Shown here piece after piece: positions 1 through 7,831 of a stretch of DNA of 64,000 nucleotides. The notes below the pieces were generated by a model, which was given only the letters and a program-made list of their open reading frames with translations, did no database searches and was not told where the DNA came from. The position numbers and the translations under genes are program-made. Positions within the stretch are counted from its first letter, which is position 1. The number at the start of each line of letters is the position of its first letter. The stretch comes from Candidatus Soleaferrea massiliensis AP7. Its GTDB lineage: Bacteria > Bacillota > Clostridia > Oscillospirales > Ruminococcaceae. Where the stretch lies: the NCBI RefSeq assembly GCF_000820765.1, contig NZ_CCYH01000016.1:62001-126000 (forward strand). Direction: 5' to 3'.

Positions 1-1
1 C

Positions 2-1243
2 ACGCTGGCCCGTGCAATCCGTGATTTGGGCGTATACAGCGAGATCTATCCCCACGATATCACAGCAAAGGAGTTAGCGGCGCTCCCCAATGTAAAGGGC
101 GTCATCCTGAACGGGGGAGAAAACCGTGTTGTGGACGGCACGGCAGTGGACGTCTGCGATGAAATTTACACGGCGGGCTGTCCGGTCATCGCCGTCGACC
201 ATCCCGGCGCAAAATGTGAAGGAATCTTTGCATCGCTGCCGGATGAAGCGGCGCTCAAGGCATTTGTGTTCGACACCTGCGGCGCGCAGGCGAACTGGAA
301 TATGAAAAACTTTGTTGAAGACCAGGTCGAGCTGGTCCGCCGTCAGATCGGGGATAAAAAGGTTCTCCTGGCGCTGTCCGGCGGCGTGGATTCCTCTGTA
401 GTGGCCGCGTTGCTGCTCAAAGCGGTCGGCAGCCAGCTGGTCTGTGTCCATGTCAACCATGGACTGATGCGCAAGGATGAATCGGAAAACGTCGTCAAGG
501 TGTTTCAGGATGAGCTGAAGGCCAATCTGGTCTATGTGGACGCCACCGACCGGTTCCTTGGAAAACTGGCGGATGTGTCCGATCCGGAGGAGAAGCGGAA
601 GATCATCGGCAGTGAGTTTATCCGCGTGTTCGAGGAGGAGGCCAGAAAGCTCGACGGCATCGATTTCCTCGGACAGGGAACGATCTACCCGGATATCATC
701 GAGAGCGGCACCAAAACGGCCAAGGTCGTCAAATCGCATCACAATGTGGGAGGCCTGCCGGAAGATCTGCAGTTCGAGCTGGTGGAACCGCTGAAACAGC
801 TCTTCAAGGATGAGGTGCGCGCCTGCGGCGTGGAGCTGGGTCTGCCCGCGGAGATGGTCTACCGTCAACCGTTCCCGGGCCCGGGACTGGGTGTGCGCTG
901 CCTGGGCGCCATCACCAAGGAGCGCCTGGAAGCGGTGCGGGAATCCGATGCCATCCTGCGCGAGGAGTTCGAAAAAGCTGGCCTTGACAAAAAGGTCTGG
1001 CAGTACTTCACGGTTGTGCCCGACTTTAAATCGGTCGGCGTCAAAAACAATGCCAGATGCTTTGAATATCCGGTCATCATCCGTGCGGTCAACACCGTGG
1101 ACGCCATGACGGCCACCATTGAACAGATTGACTGGCCTGTCCTGCTGAAGATCACCGACAGGATCCTGCATGAGGTGGAGCATGTCAACCGTGTGTGCTA
1201 TGATCTCTCACCGAAGCCGACCGCCACAATTGAATGGGAATAA
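2..1243 (+). CDS. guaA: GMP synthase, 5'-truncated by window, degenerate glutaminase domain
   Basis: GMP synthase aminates XMP to GMP in purine synthesis. The frame is open from base 2, so the first 25 or so residues lie outside the window. The ATP-pyrophosphatase domain is intact (P-loop SGGVDSS near base 377, then GTIYPD, KSHHNVGGLP, FPGPGLGVR) and the protein ends with the usual KPTATIEWE dimerisation tail. The N-terminal class I glutamine amidotransferase part is odd. It keeps VKGVILNGG and PVIAVDH but lacks the nucleophile motif (normally GICYG) and the later His-x-Glu segment (FHPEV). From LGVYSEI to the P-loop it is about 90 residues shorter than the E. coli enzyme. It may therefore use free ammonia or a separate glutaminase subunit. 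Identity is secure; the loss of glutaminase activity is inferred. Confidence 0.93.
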   Translation, partial: TLARAIRDLGVYSEIYPHDITAKELAALPNVKGVILNGGENRVVDGTAVDVCDEIYTAGCPVIAVDHPGAKCEGIFASLPDEAALKAFVFDTCGAQANWNMKNFVEDQVELVRRQIGDKKVLLALSGGVDSSVVAALLLKAVGSQLVCVHVNHGLMRKDESENVVKVFQDELKANLVYVDATDRFLGKLADVSDPEEKRKIIGSEFIRVFEEEARKLDGIDFLGQGTIYPDIIESGTKTAKVVKSHHNVGGLPEDLQFELVEPLKQLFKDEVRACGVELGLPAEMVYRQPFPGPGLGVRCLGAITKERLEAVRESDAILREEFEKAGLDKKVWQYFTVVPDFKSVGVKNNARCFEYPVIIRAVNTVDAMTATIEQIDWPVLLKITDRILHEVEHVNRVCYDLSPKPTATIEWE

Positions 1244-1247
1244 AGAT

Positions 1248-1700
1248 ATGAATGGTACAACCTTGGCGCAGGGACAAGCGTTTGCAAGCAGAGCAGAGAT
1301 CAGCAAGCTGTTGGGAGGAAATGCTCAAAGCGGAATCACATTGGCAAGCAAAACGAAGGCAATCCTGTTGTTTAAAAATGAAAAGGAGCTGTATTCTGAT
1401 TATTTTTATCCAAAAGGTTCATATGACCATTGTATGTATACTGGGATTGGCAGGACCGGACATCAAGATAGCTTAGAGAATAAAATGTATGATCTAAATA
1501 CGGCGGTACTATCCCATAAGAAACAAGGGAGACCGTTGTTGTTATTTGATAAGAAGAACGGAAGTTATCATTTTATCGGAGAATATGAGTTGACCGAAAC
1601 GCATCAAAATATCCAGCCGGATGACAATCATTCACTTCGCAGAGTATTTGTTTTTCACCTAAAAAAAGTTTCAGACTTTATTGAACTGATTTTTGATTAA
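1248..1700 (+). CDS. Small SRA-like (ScoMcrA-type) domain protein
   Basis: A 150-residue protein starting 4 nt after guaA stops. The pattern SRAEISKLLGG, SGITLASKTKAILLF, YTGIGRTG, GRPLLLFDKK, YHFIGEYEL and RRVFVFHLKKV resembles the SRA-like domain of ScoMcrA-type modification-dependent restriction enzymes, which recognise modified DNA bases. In those enzymes an HNH nuclease domain follows; here the protein stops soon after the SRA-like fold, so it is either a solo reader domain or a truncated remnant. Base composition is clearly more AT-rich than the flanking genes, which suggests horizontal acquisition. No strong ribosome binding site is seen, so translation may be coupled to guaA. The family call is by motif resemblance only. 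Confidence 0.6.
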   Translation: MNGTTLAQGQAFASRAEISKLLGGNAQSGITLASKTKAILLFKNEKELYSDYFYPKGSYDHCMYTGIGRTGHQDSLENKMYDLNTAVLSHKKQGRPLLLFDKKNGSYHFIGEYELTETHQNIQPDDNHSLRRVFVFHLKKVSDFIELIFD

Positions 1701-1742
1701 CTGCATCACAACTGAGCGGTCTTGTGTCTGGAGGGAATTTCT

Positions 1743-2486
1743 ATGCATGGTTCTTATGTAAAACAACGGGACAGAAAAAGGGGATTTACTCTGACGGAGC
1801 TGCTCATTGTCATCGCGATCATCGCGATTCTGCTGGCCATTGCCATTCCATTCTTCAGCGATATGATCAAAAAAGCCCAGGATACTGCCTGTTCGGCCAA
1901 TCGAAGAAGCGCATACGGCGAATTGAATGCGGAGAGGATGCTCAATTCCAATGCGGATCTGAACGCGATTCTTGCAAAGTATCAGGGAACCTGCCCAAGC
2001 GGCGGGCGGTACAGCTTGGTTGAGGATGAGGACAAGGTCTGGATCTACTGCACCAAACACGGCGACGACATTGTGGAAACTTTGCTGTATCAGTTCAGCG
2101 ATCTGGCGGGCAACTATGCATCGGATGAGGACTACCAGAAATATTTGGAGAAGCATGGGCTTAAGTCCTATTTTAACAACGATCATTTCCGGCGGTATCT
2201 CTACGACCTGAACGGCGGATGGCCGACGCTGACCTACAAAGGCGTGACCTATTATATCCAGCCCTATGTGGAAGCTGGATGGAGCTCCGCCACGGTCTTT
2301 GCCAGAACAAACGGCACCTCGGCGGCGGGATGGTGGGCGCCGCTGGTATACTGCAACGGGACCTGGTATTTTGGCCCAAGTGCATCCATCAACGGCAAAC
2401 CTCCGGAGAAGTTGGAAGCCTGGGCGCAATCGAAGAACTGGACCGCCCTGGACCCTGGTGATTATGTCATTGAGCCGCCGCAGTAA
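1743..2486 (+). CDS. Type IV pilin-like prepilin (GFTLTELL protein)
   Basis: A 247-residue protein with a classic class III signal: a short basic leader (KQRDRKRG), then FTLTELLIVIAIIAILLAIAIP, in which prepilin peptidase should cut between G and F and Glu5 of the mature protein is present. The first hydrophobic helix would sit in the membrane and form the pilus core. The rest is a polar globular domain rich in Trp and Tyr with a few Cys. ATG 1743 is chosen over an upstream GTG because GGAGGG (1730-1734) lies 8 nt before it. No pilus assembly ATPase, prepilin peptidase or second pilin is nearby, so its partners are elsewhere. A perfect palindromic terminator follows. It could be a pseudopilin or a secreted-protein anchor rather than a major pilin. 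Confidence 0.8.
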   Translation: MHGSYVKQRDRKRGFTLTELLIVIAIIAILLAIAIPFFSDMIKKAQDTACSANRRSAYGELNAERMLNSNADLNAILAKYQGTCPSGGRYSLVEDEDKVWIYCTKHGDDIVETLLYQFSDLAGNYASDEDYQKYLEKHGLKSYFNNDHFRRYLYDLNGGWPTLTYKGVTYYIQPYVEAGWSSATVFARTNGTSAAGWWAPLVYCNGTWYFGPSASINGKPPEKLEAWAQSKNWTALDPGDYVIEPPQ

Positions 2487-2527
2487 AGCTCTGCACGGTT
2501 GAGCATAAAAATCCTATCAAGTAAATG

Positions 2528-2573
2528 ATGCCATAAAGCTTCCGCGGAAGCTTTATGGCATTTTGACTTTTTT
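2528..2573 (+). terminator. Intrinsic terminator after prepilin gene
   Basis: Perfect 34-nt palindrome (2528-2561, centred on TTCCGCGGAA) followed by TTTGACTTTTTT. It ends the prepilin transcript. Confidence 0.85.
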
Positions 2574-2717
2574 AAGCAGCGTTTCGTACCGCATTCCGCC
2601 TTTATTTGTCCGAATTGTGCTGGTGCAAGGATGATTGCTTTACTGCGGCTTGTTAGTCTGAATACAGAGCGATATCATGAAATTTTATAACAACCGCTTT
2701 TATTAGCCGGAATTACC

Positions 2718-2726
2718 TGTTATAAT
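2718..2726 (+). promoter_or_regulatory. Extended -10 promoter for the thioesterase gene
   Basis: TGTTATAAT gives a TGn extension plus a perfect TATAAT (2721-2726). The -35 region (TTTTAT) is poor, as expected for extended -10 promoters. The gene start is 56 nt downstream. Confidence 0.6.
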
Positions 2727-2781
2727 GGGTAACATAATCTTGAAAGAACCGCAGAGATGCGGAGAAAACAGGAGGGATTCC

Positions 2782-3264
2782 ATGGAACAGAGACTCAAAC
2801 CAAAGCATGTCCGGGATTCGCGGACACAGCAGATACAGATCATCATGCCGGCGCACAACAACGGTTATGACCGGTTGTTCGGCGGACAGCTTGTGCAGTG
2901 GATTGACGTCGTGGCGGCGGTGGTTGCACGGCGGCACTGCAACCGCAATGTGACGACGGTGTTTGTTGACAATCTTCATTTCAAGGCGGCCGCCTACGCA
3001 AACGACACGGTCGTGCTGGTCGGGCAGATCACCTATGTCGGCACCACCTCCATGGAGGTGCGGGTCGAGACCTTTGTGGAATCCCTCGACGGAACACAGA
3101 AACTGGTCAACCGCGCCTTTCTTGTCATGGTGGCGCTGGATGAAAATGAAAATCCAACCGAGGTCCCGAAGCTTCTGATAGAAACGGAAGAGGAGAAAAA
3201 GGAATGGGAAGCGGGGCTTCGGCGGTATGAGCTGCGCAAACAGCGCCGGATAGAGAAATTCTAG
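2782..3264 (+). CDS. Acyl-CoA thioesterase, hotdog fold (YciA/BACH-like)
   Basis: A 160-residue single hotdog-domain protein likely to hydrolyse acyl-CoA thioesters in the cytoplasm. Typical signatures are MPAHNNGYDRLFGGQLVQWID, the N-terminal active-site segment with the start of the long helix, then VDNLHFKAAAYANDTVVLVGQI, and TSMEVRVETFVE in the C-terminal sheet. ATG 2782 follows GGAGGG (2771-2776) with 5 nt spacing; an in-frame upstream ATG at 2725 overlaps the promoter and is rejected. The C-terminal 30 residues are a charged helix. It has its own promoter and stands alone. Substrate chain length cannot be read from the sequence. Confidence 0.85.
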   Translation: MEQRLKPKHVRDSRTQQIQIIMPAHNNGYDRLFGGQLVQWIDVVAAVVARRHCNRNVTTVFVDNLHFKAAAYANDTVVLVGQITYVGTTSMEVRVETFVESLDGTQKLVNRAFLVMVALDENENPTEVPKLLIETEEEKKEWEAGLRRYELRKQRRIEKF

Positions 3265-3458
3265 ATCAGGCGTACGCGTATCTTTATCGTTGGCAGAAAT
3301 AAGGCGGCAGTGCGCCGCCGGCTGATTGCGAATCCCCGGCAGAGATCAAAAGCAAAACCGGGATTTGAAATGAACGCGCAAGCTGCACGGATGAGCAATC
3401 GTTCCGGCGCGGCAGATGTTTTTTCCAATACTCAGAATGGAGACGGGAGGCGGTCATC

Positions 3459-4799
3459 ATGTCAATCGATCTGCCGGAGGAGGTCCGTACGGCACTCGGT
3501 TGTCTGCGTGGAAATCACCATCAGGCCTACGTGGTTGGCGGATGTGTGCGCGACCTGCTGCTTGGCAGGACGCCCGGGGACTGGGACATCACGACAAGCG
3601 CGCAGCCTCATGAGATGAAACGCTGTTTTGCGGATTATCCGGTGTCTGAGACCGGCCTGCGGCACGGCACGCTGACCGTGGTGATCGGTTCCATGCCGCT
3701 GGAGATCACCACCTTCCGCATCGACGGCAGCTATACCGACCATCGAAGGCCGGACAGCGTACGGTTTACCGCGAGCCTTCGGGAGGATCTGGGACGCCGG
3801 GACTTTACGGTCAATGCGATGGCTTACAGTGAGGAAACAGGCCTGCAGGATTTCTTCGGCGGAACAGAGGATTTAAAGCGCGGAATCCTGCGCTGTGTAG
3901 GGGAACCCCGGCTGCGCTTGTCGGAGGACGCACTGCGCATCCTGCGCGCGGTACGCTTCGCATCGGTGCTCGGCTTCAGGCTGCATCCTGAAACGGAAAC
4001 GGCCGTGCATCATTTGAAGAAACTGCTTGCCGGGATCGCCCCAGAACGCATTTCAAAGGAGCTGGACAAGCTGCTGCTGGGCGATGATGCACCGCAGGTC
4101 ATCGAAGCATATGCCGATGTGCTGAGCGTTTTCCTGCCGGAACTGCGGACGCTTGCCGGACTGGAACAGCATCATCCCTATCACGATCTCGACGCTTTGG
4201 TCCACACGGCCAAAAGTGTCGGCGCAGCCCCAAAAGATCGGGTCATCCGGTTGGTCATGCTGTTTCACGACATTGCGAAACCTGCCTGTTATACCGTGGA
4301 TGATCAGGGAACCGGGCATTTCTACAACCATGCGGCGCTGGGGGCTGAGATGGCCGCATCCATCCTGAAACGGCTGCGGTACGACCGAAAGACAAGTGAC
4401 CGGGTCGTCCGGCTGGTGCGGTACCATGATGTCCGGATCCCCTGTGATACCAGGGCGGTCCGGCGATGGCTGAACCGGCTGAGGGAGGAGGACTTCCGGG
4501 CGCTGCTGGCGGTCAGGCGTGCGGATATCCTTGCACAGGCGCCATCTTGCCAAAGGGAGCGTCTCGCAGCGCTCAGCAAGCTGGAGCTGCTGCTGCAGGA
4601 GGTGCTGGAGCGGCAGCTGTGTTTCAGCCTGCAGGATCTTAGCATCGGCGGCGGGGAGCTCATCGATGCCGGCATGAAGCCGGGGCCTGAGATTGGAAAG
4701 GTTCTGCAGGGGCTGCTGGCGCTTGTGCTGGCGGAACAGCTGCCCAACGAACCGGCTGCGCTGCTTGCGGCGGCAAAAGAGATGAGCAAAAAGGAATGA
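3459..4799 (+). CDS. cca: CCA-adding tRNA nucleotidyltransferase
   Basis: Adds or repairs the 3'-CCA end of tRNAs. The 446-residue class II enzyme starts with the nucleotidyltransferase head: VVGGCVRDLLLGR, then GDWDIT with metal-binding Asp41 and Asp43, and DLGRRDFTVNAMAY. The nucleotide-selecting and tRNA-binding segments follow (RLSEDALRILRAVRF). In the middle is an HD phosphohydrolase domain (LVMLFHDIAKP, FYNHAALGA, RLVRYHD), as in E. coli-type and many clostridial enzymes. GGGAGG (3445-3450) precedes ATG 3459. The stop codon lies inside the stem of its own terminator. Confidence 0.95.
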   Translation: MSIDLPEEVRTALGCLRGNHHQAYVVGGCVRDLLLGRTPGDWDITTSAQPHEMKRCFADYPVSETGLRHGTLTVVIGSMPLEITTFRIDGSYTDHRRPDSVRFTASLREDLGRRDFTVNAMAYSEETGLQDFFGGTEDLKRGILRCVGEPRLRLSEDALRILRAVRFASVLGFRLHPETETAVHHLKKLLAGIAPERISKELDKLLLGDDAPQVIEAYADVLSVFLPELRTLAGLEQHHPYHDLDALVHTAKSVGAAPKDRVIRLVMLFHDIAKPACYTVDDQGTGHFYNHAALGAEMAASILKRLRYDRKTSDRVVRLVRYHDVRIPCDTRAVRRWLNRLREEDFRALLAVRRADILAQAPSCQRERLAALSKLELLLQEVLERQLCFSLQDLSIGGGELIDAGMKPGPEIGKVLQGLLALVLAEQLPNEPAALLAAAKEMSKKE

Positions 4800-4834
4800 C
4801 CTTTCCCATGTGTATGGGAAAGGTCATTCCTTTT
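4789..4834 (+). terminator. Terminator overlapping the cca stop codon
   Basis: A perfect 21-bp stem (4789-4809 with 4814-4834) and a 4-nt GTGT loop. The left arm begins with AAAA inside the coding sequence and contains the TGA stop (4797-4799); the right arm ends with TTTT. Being symmetrical, it can terminate transcription from either side. Confidence 0.85.
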
Positions 4835-5088
4835 ATAAAGGATTCTTCGGCGGAATCATCCGCGCGGACAAAGATAGAGTTTTGCTTTTCAGATCATGTA
4901 AAAGCGCCGCTGAATCGGGCGAAAAACAGCCGTTATTTCCGCTTCATACCGCTGTACCGCATCGGCCCTTTTAAAAGATTGCCGGCAGCGAAACAGATGA
5001 AGCGGGAAAAGGCACGCAGCCATCTTTTCCGGGATGATCCTTTTGAGCTTTCTGTCTGCTTCCTGATGGAAACCATGTGTAACATGCG

Positions 5089-5508
5089 TTAAAACCGCAT
5101 CAGGTTCAGACCTGTTTCGGCGTCTTCAAAGCGGGAGATGTCGCCTTCTATGATTCTGATAAAGATTTCAGCCGTCGCGCTGACCACCGCTTCGTTCAGA
5201 TGCCCGCCGATTACCGCGCCCTGTTCATCGGCAAAGCTGCCGTGCAGATGCAGATAAACGGAACCGTCCTTCTGTGTGACATTGCCGCTGAGTCCGACAA
5301 TCTCCAATGCCTTGTCGTGGGAATGGGAGATATACCGCTTCTCATCCACCCGGTAAAGCCCAACCGCGACGCGGCTGACCGCACCGATGCCGCTCACGGT
5401 GCCCATCCGGATGCCGAGCTTCTCACAGGTTTCGCCGACCGATGCGATGATCTCTTCGGAAGGCTCCAGCCGCAGGACGGCCGTATCGCCGAAACGCTTG
5501 GCATGCAT
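5089..5508 (-). CDS. PPC/DUF296-domain protein
   Basis: A 139-residue protein with a PPC (DUF296) domain, the fold found in plant AT-hook nuclear-localised proteins and in many free-standing bacterial proteins of unknown role. Recognisable parts are AKRFGDTAVLRLEPSEEI, GIRMGTVSGIGAVSRV, the His pair in YLHLHGSFAD, GGHLNEAVVSATAEIFI and the C-terminal ETGLNLMRF. Bacterial members form trimers and may bind metal through the His cluster. No AT-hook is present, so DNA binding should not be assumed. GGAGGG lies 6 nt before ATG 5508; the nearer upstream ATG abuts the ribosome binding site. Confidence 0.85.
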   Translation of the reverse strand: MHAKRFGDTAVLRLEPSEEIIASVGETCEKLGIRMGTVSGIGAVSRVAVGLYRVDEKRYISHSHDKALEIVGLSGNVTQKDGSVYLHLHGSFADEQGAVIGGHLNEAVVSATAEIFIRIIEGDISRFEDAETGLNLMRF

Positions 5509-5529
5509 AAGCATCCCTCCTTTTTTAAC

Positions 5530-5558
5530 AGTATAAACGAAGACCGAGGAATTGACAA
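5530..5558 (-). promoter_or_regulatory. Promoter of the PPC-domain gene
   Basis: On the minus strand, TTGTCA (5553-5558) and TATACT (5530-5535) are separated by 17 bp. The ribosome binding site follows within 15 nt, so the leader is very short. Confidence 0.75.
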
Positions 5559-5672
5559 GCTTTTTGGACATCCTGTGTTATCATTCTGTTGTGGGATTGC
5601 ATGACAGCTTTTGACCGGCGGTCGGGGATTTTGCTCGATCACATAAAAACTTGAGAAATATCTGTGTTTCGC

Positions 5673-5701
5673 TTTACTTTCTCAACAAAATATGATACAA
5701 T
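5673..5701 (+). promoter_or_regulatory. Promoter of hpf
   Basis: TTTACT (5673-5678), 17 bp, TACAAT (5696-5701), with an overlapping alternative -10 TATGAT at 5691. It leaves a leader of about 130 nt before hpf. Confidence 0.6.
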
Positions 5702-5837
5702 AACATTACAAAATTTAGTTATAGTCGCCAGTCTTCAGGTGCGTCTGTAACGGGGCGGACAACGCCCTCCGGGTATCCGGCAGGTTTTGTGTACAAGCAC
5801 AAGAAACGCGGCAAACGCCGCGAAAGGGGTGTAATTT
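5702..5837 (+). promoter_or_regulatory. Structured 5' leader of hpf
   Basis: The leader holds at least three possible hairpins: GGGCG-GACAA-CGCCC (5753-5767), TTGTG-N6-CACAA near 5787-5802, and CGCGGC-AAAC-GCCGCG (5807-5822) directly before the ribosome binding site. Structured RNAs (raiA and raiA-hairpin motifs) are known upstream of this gene family in Firmicutes. Whether this leader belongs to them is unproven. Confidence 0.4.
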
Positions 5838-6380
5838 ATGAACATAACCTACACAGCAAGAAAAGTAACACTGAAAGATTCCTTTAAAGAAAGAGTCGAG
5901 AGAAAACTTAAAAAGCTGGACCGTTTTTTCTCGGACGACACGACAGCAGTGGTAATTGTATCCCTTGAAAAAGACCGGCAGACCGTCGAGATCACCATCA
6001 AGTCGCACGGCATGACCTTCCGTGCGGAGAAAACAACCCCGGATATGTTTGATTCCCTCGAAGCGGTTGTGGACATGCTTGTCAAACAGATTGTCAAGAA
6101 CAAGACGAAGCTCTCCAAACGCACACATGACAATGCCTTCATGAAAGAACTGGAGGATTACGATGTCGGCGAGGTTGAGGACAGCAAAGAGTACAAAATC
6201 GTCCGCAACAAAAAGTTCTACATCAAGCCGATGGATGAGGAAGAGGCCATTCTGCAGATGAATATCCTGGGACATTCCTTCTTCATGTTCCGCAATGTGC
6301 ATACCGAGGAGATCAATGTTGTATACAGAAGAAATGACGGCAACTACGGACTGTTGGAGCCGGATGGAGATATTGAATAA
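5838..6380 (+). CDS. hpf: Long-form ribosome hibernation promoting factor
   Basis: A 180-residue HPF of the long type, which alone dimerises 70S ribosomes into inactive 100S particles in stationary phase. The N-terminal S30AE/YfiA domain (residues 1-95) has KDSFKERVERKLKKLDRFF and the typical basic face. The C-terminal dimerisation domain (about 125-180) has IVRNKKFYIKPMDEEEAILQMNILGHSFFMFRN and ends in GNYGLLEP. The AAAGGGGTG ribosome binding site sits 8 nt before the ATG. It is monocistronic, with a clear promoter, a structured leader and its own terminator, so control at the RNA level is plausible. Confidence 0.95.
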   Translation: MNITYTARKVTLKDSFKERVERKLKKLDRFFSDDTTAVVIVSLEKDRQTVEITIKSHGMTFRAEKTTPDMFDSLEAVVDMLVKQIVKNKTKLSKRTHDNAFMKELEDYDVGEVEDSKEYKIVRNKKFYIKPMDEEEAILQMNILGHSFFMFRNVHTEEINVVYRRNDGNYGLLEPDGDIE

Positions 6381-6400
6381 TATTTGATGATATCATAGAG

Positions 6401-6431
6401 AAAGGCCTGCGGAAATTCCGCAGGCCTTTTG
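6401..6431 (+). terminator. Terminator after hpf
   Basis: A 13-bp stem AAAGGCCTGCGGA / TCCGCAGGCCTTT around AAT, ending in a T-run. It may also serve transcripts from the other strand. Confidence 0.85.
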
Positions 6432-6550
6432 TGCCGCTGCTGAGTCCGCCGGCAAATCGGCGGGCTTTTTTATATACAGGATATCGTCCAGCGGGGATGT
6501 TCGCCGGTTCTATCCACCGCTCAGATACCGAACACGGTCGCTGTCGGCAA

Positions 6551-7831
6551 TCACTGTCCGCTGAGCTTGTTGTAAAACTCGGAAAGGCTGTTGGCGATGA
6601 TGTCTGAGCCCTTCTTCACCAGGGAACGCCGCGGCTGTGAGTTGTTGTTCTCCTCGCTCTCCACAAGCGGCTCATAGATATCCAGCAGATGCCGGGCAAG
6701 CGCGTCCGGGCCTTTGCTCTGCACCGACTGGATGGTGGTTGAGCGGAACTGTTCAAATTCGTCCGGCGTCATCCCCTGCAGCAGCTTGATCCTTTCATAC
6801 AATTCGTCGGCGCTGCGGAAGAAATAGCCGTTGACGCCGTCGGTCACCTGGTCCTTGTTGATCTCGTCGTACAGATGCAGCACGGGAAGCCCCATCGCCA
6901 TGGCCTCGAGCATCGAGATCGAGTTGGTGTCGCTCAGTGAACAGGTGATGTAGGTATCGCAGGCGCTCAGGCAGGACGGAAGCTTCTCATTCGGCAGCAT
7001 GCCGGTGAAGGTCACCATCGGGCCGATGCCCAACTCCGCCGCGAGATATTCGAGCTCGTCCTTGACCGGGCCGTCGCCGAACAGCACCAGATGGAAGTTG
7101 TCCTGCGGCACGATCTTGTCGGCCAGCAGCTTGAGCATTGTGTCCACGCCCTTTTCGATGCCGAGCCTTCCGACAAAGCAGGCCACAAACGCATCCTTCG
7201 GGATGTTGTAATGCGCACGGAACGCTTCACGCGCTTCTTCGGATATTTTGGCGCGGTCGAAGCTTTCGAGATTGACCGGGTTCGGGATGACGGCCATCTC
7301 CTTTTCGAGACCGACCTCCCGCAGGAACTCGTGCGATTTTTCCGACGGGCCGGTGATCGCGTCGGCATGCTCGGCATAGCGCTTGATGACCTTGTACAGC
7401 ATGCTTTTGGACGGCTTGATCAGCAGCTTGGTCGGCAGATAGCAGTTTAAATAATCGTTGTTGTAGATCGTGTGGATGGTGTAGACGACCGGGATGTTGA
7501 GCCTTGCGGCGGCCATCCGTCCAAGCTCCCCGATGCCGAATTCGGTGTGGATGTGCACGATATCGGGAGCAAAATCCATAATATATTTCAGTTTGGTGTC
7601 GGTAAACAGAAACGGTTCAAAGATCGGGTAATTGTAAATGCCGCGCGCTTTGAGCCGGACAGGGCAGTACAGCACGCCGTCCCGGATGACGAAATCCTTC
7701 TCATCGTTGCTGGCGGTGACCACCAGAACCTCGTGGCCGAAGTGCTCGAGCCCCTGTTTCAGGTTTTTGACATGTTCCACCACGCCGTTGATATAGGGGA
7801 CGTAGGTGTCGGAAAATAAAGCGATGCGCAT
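6551..7831 (-). CDS. GT4 glycosyltransferase, diacylglycerol glucosyltransferase-like
   Basis: A 426-residue GT-B enzyme. The N-terminal domain has MRIALFSDTYVPYINGVVEHV, the start typical of lipid glycosyltransferases that add glucose or galactose to diacylglycerol, then DIVHIHTEFGIG. The C-terminal nucleotide-sugar half has FVGRLGIEKGV and the GT4 EX7E-type segment SISMLEAMAMGLPVL. The last 40 residues (QPRRSLVKKGSDIIANSL) are basic and could touch the membrane. GGAGG lies 7 nt before the ATG. It is monocistronic and divergent from hprK. Membrane glycolipid synthesis is the likeliest role, but other sugar acceptors are possible. Confidence 0.85.
   Translation of the reverse strand: MRIALFSDTYVPYINGVVEHVKNLKQGLEHFGHEVLVVTASNDEKDFVIRDGVLYCPVRLKARGIYNYPIFEPFLFTDTKLKYIMDFAPDIVHIHTEFGIGELGRMAAARLNIPVVYTIHTIYNNDYLNCYLPTKLLIKPSKSMLYKVIKRYAEHADAITGPSEKSHEFLREVGLEKEMAVIPNPVNLESFDRAKISEEAREAFRAHYNIPKDAFVACFVGRLGIEKGVDTMLKLLADKIVPQDNFHLVLFGDGPVKDELEYLAAELGIGPMVTFTGMLPNEKLPSCLSACDTYITCSLSDTNSISMLEAMAMGLPVLHLYDEINKDQVTDGVNGYFFRSADELYERIKLLQGMTPDEFEQFRSTTIQSVQSKGPDALARHLLDIYEPLVESEENNNSQPRRSLVKKGSDIIANSLSEFYNKLSGQ

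Noticed and set aside
74-1183. Long minus-strand frame opposite guaA
   Set aside because: It is the antisense shadow of a well-conserved gene in GC-rich DNA, with no motif or ribosome binding site.
1-1243. guaA as an internal frameshift or pseudogene
   Set aside because: The frame is continuous from base 2 to a normal C-terminus; the shortened domain is in frame, so a truncated-domain form is more likely than a broken gene.
4796-5092. 98-codon plus-strand frame after cca
   Set aside because: It begins inside the cca terminator, has no ribosome binding site and shows no conserved motif. The 4835-5088 stretch appears non-coding.
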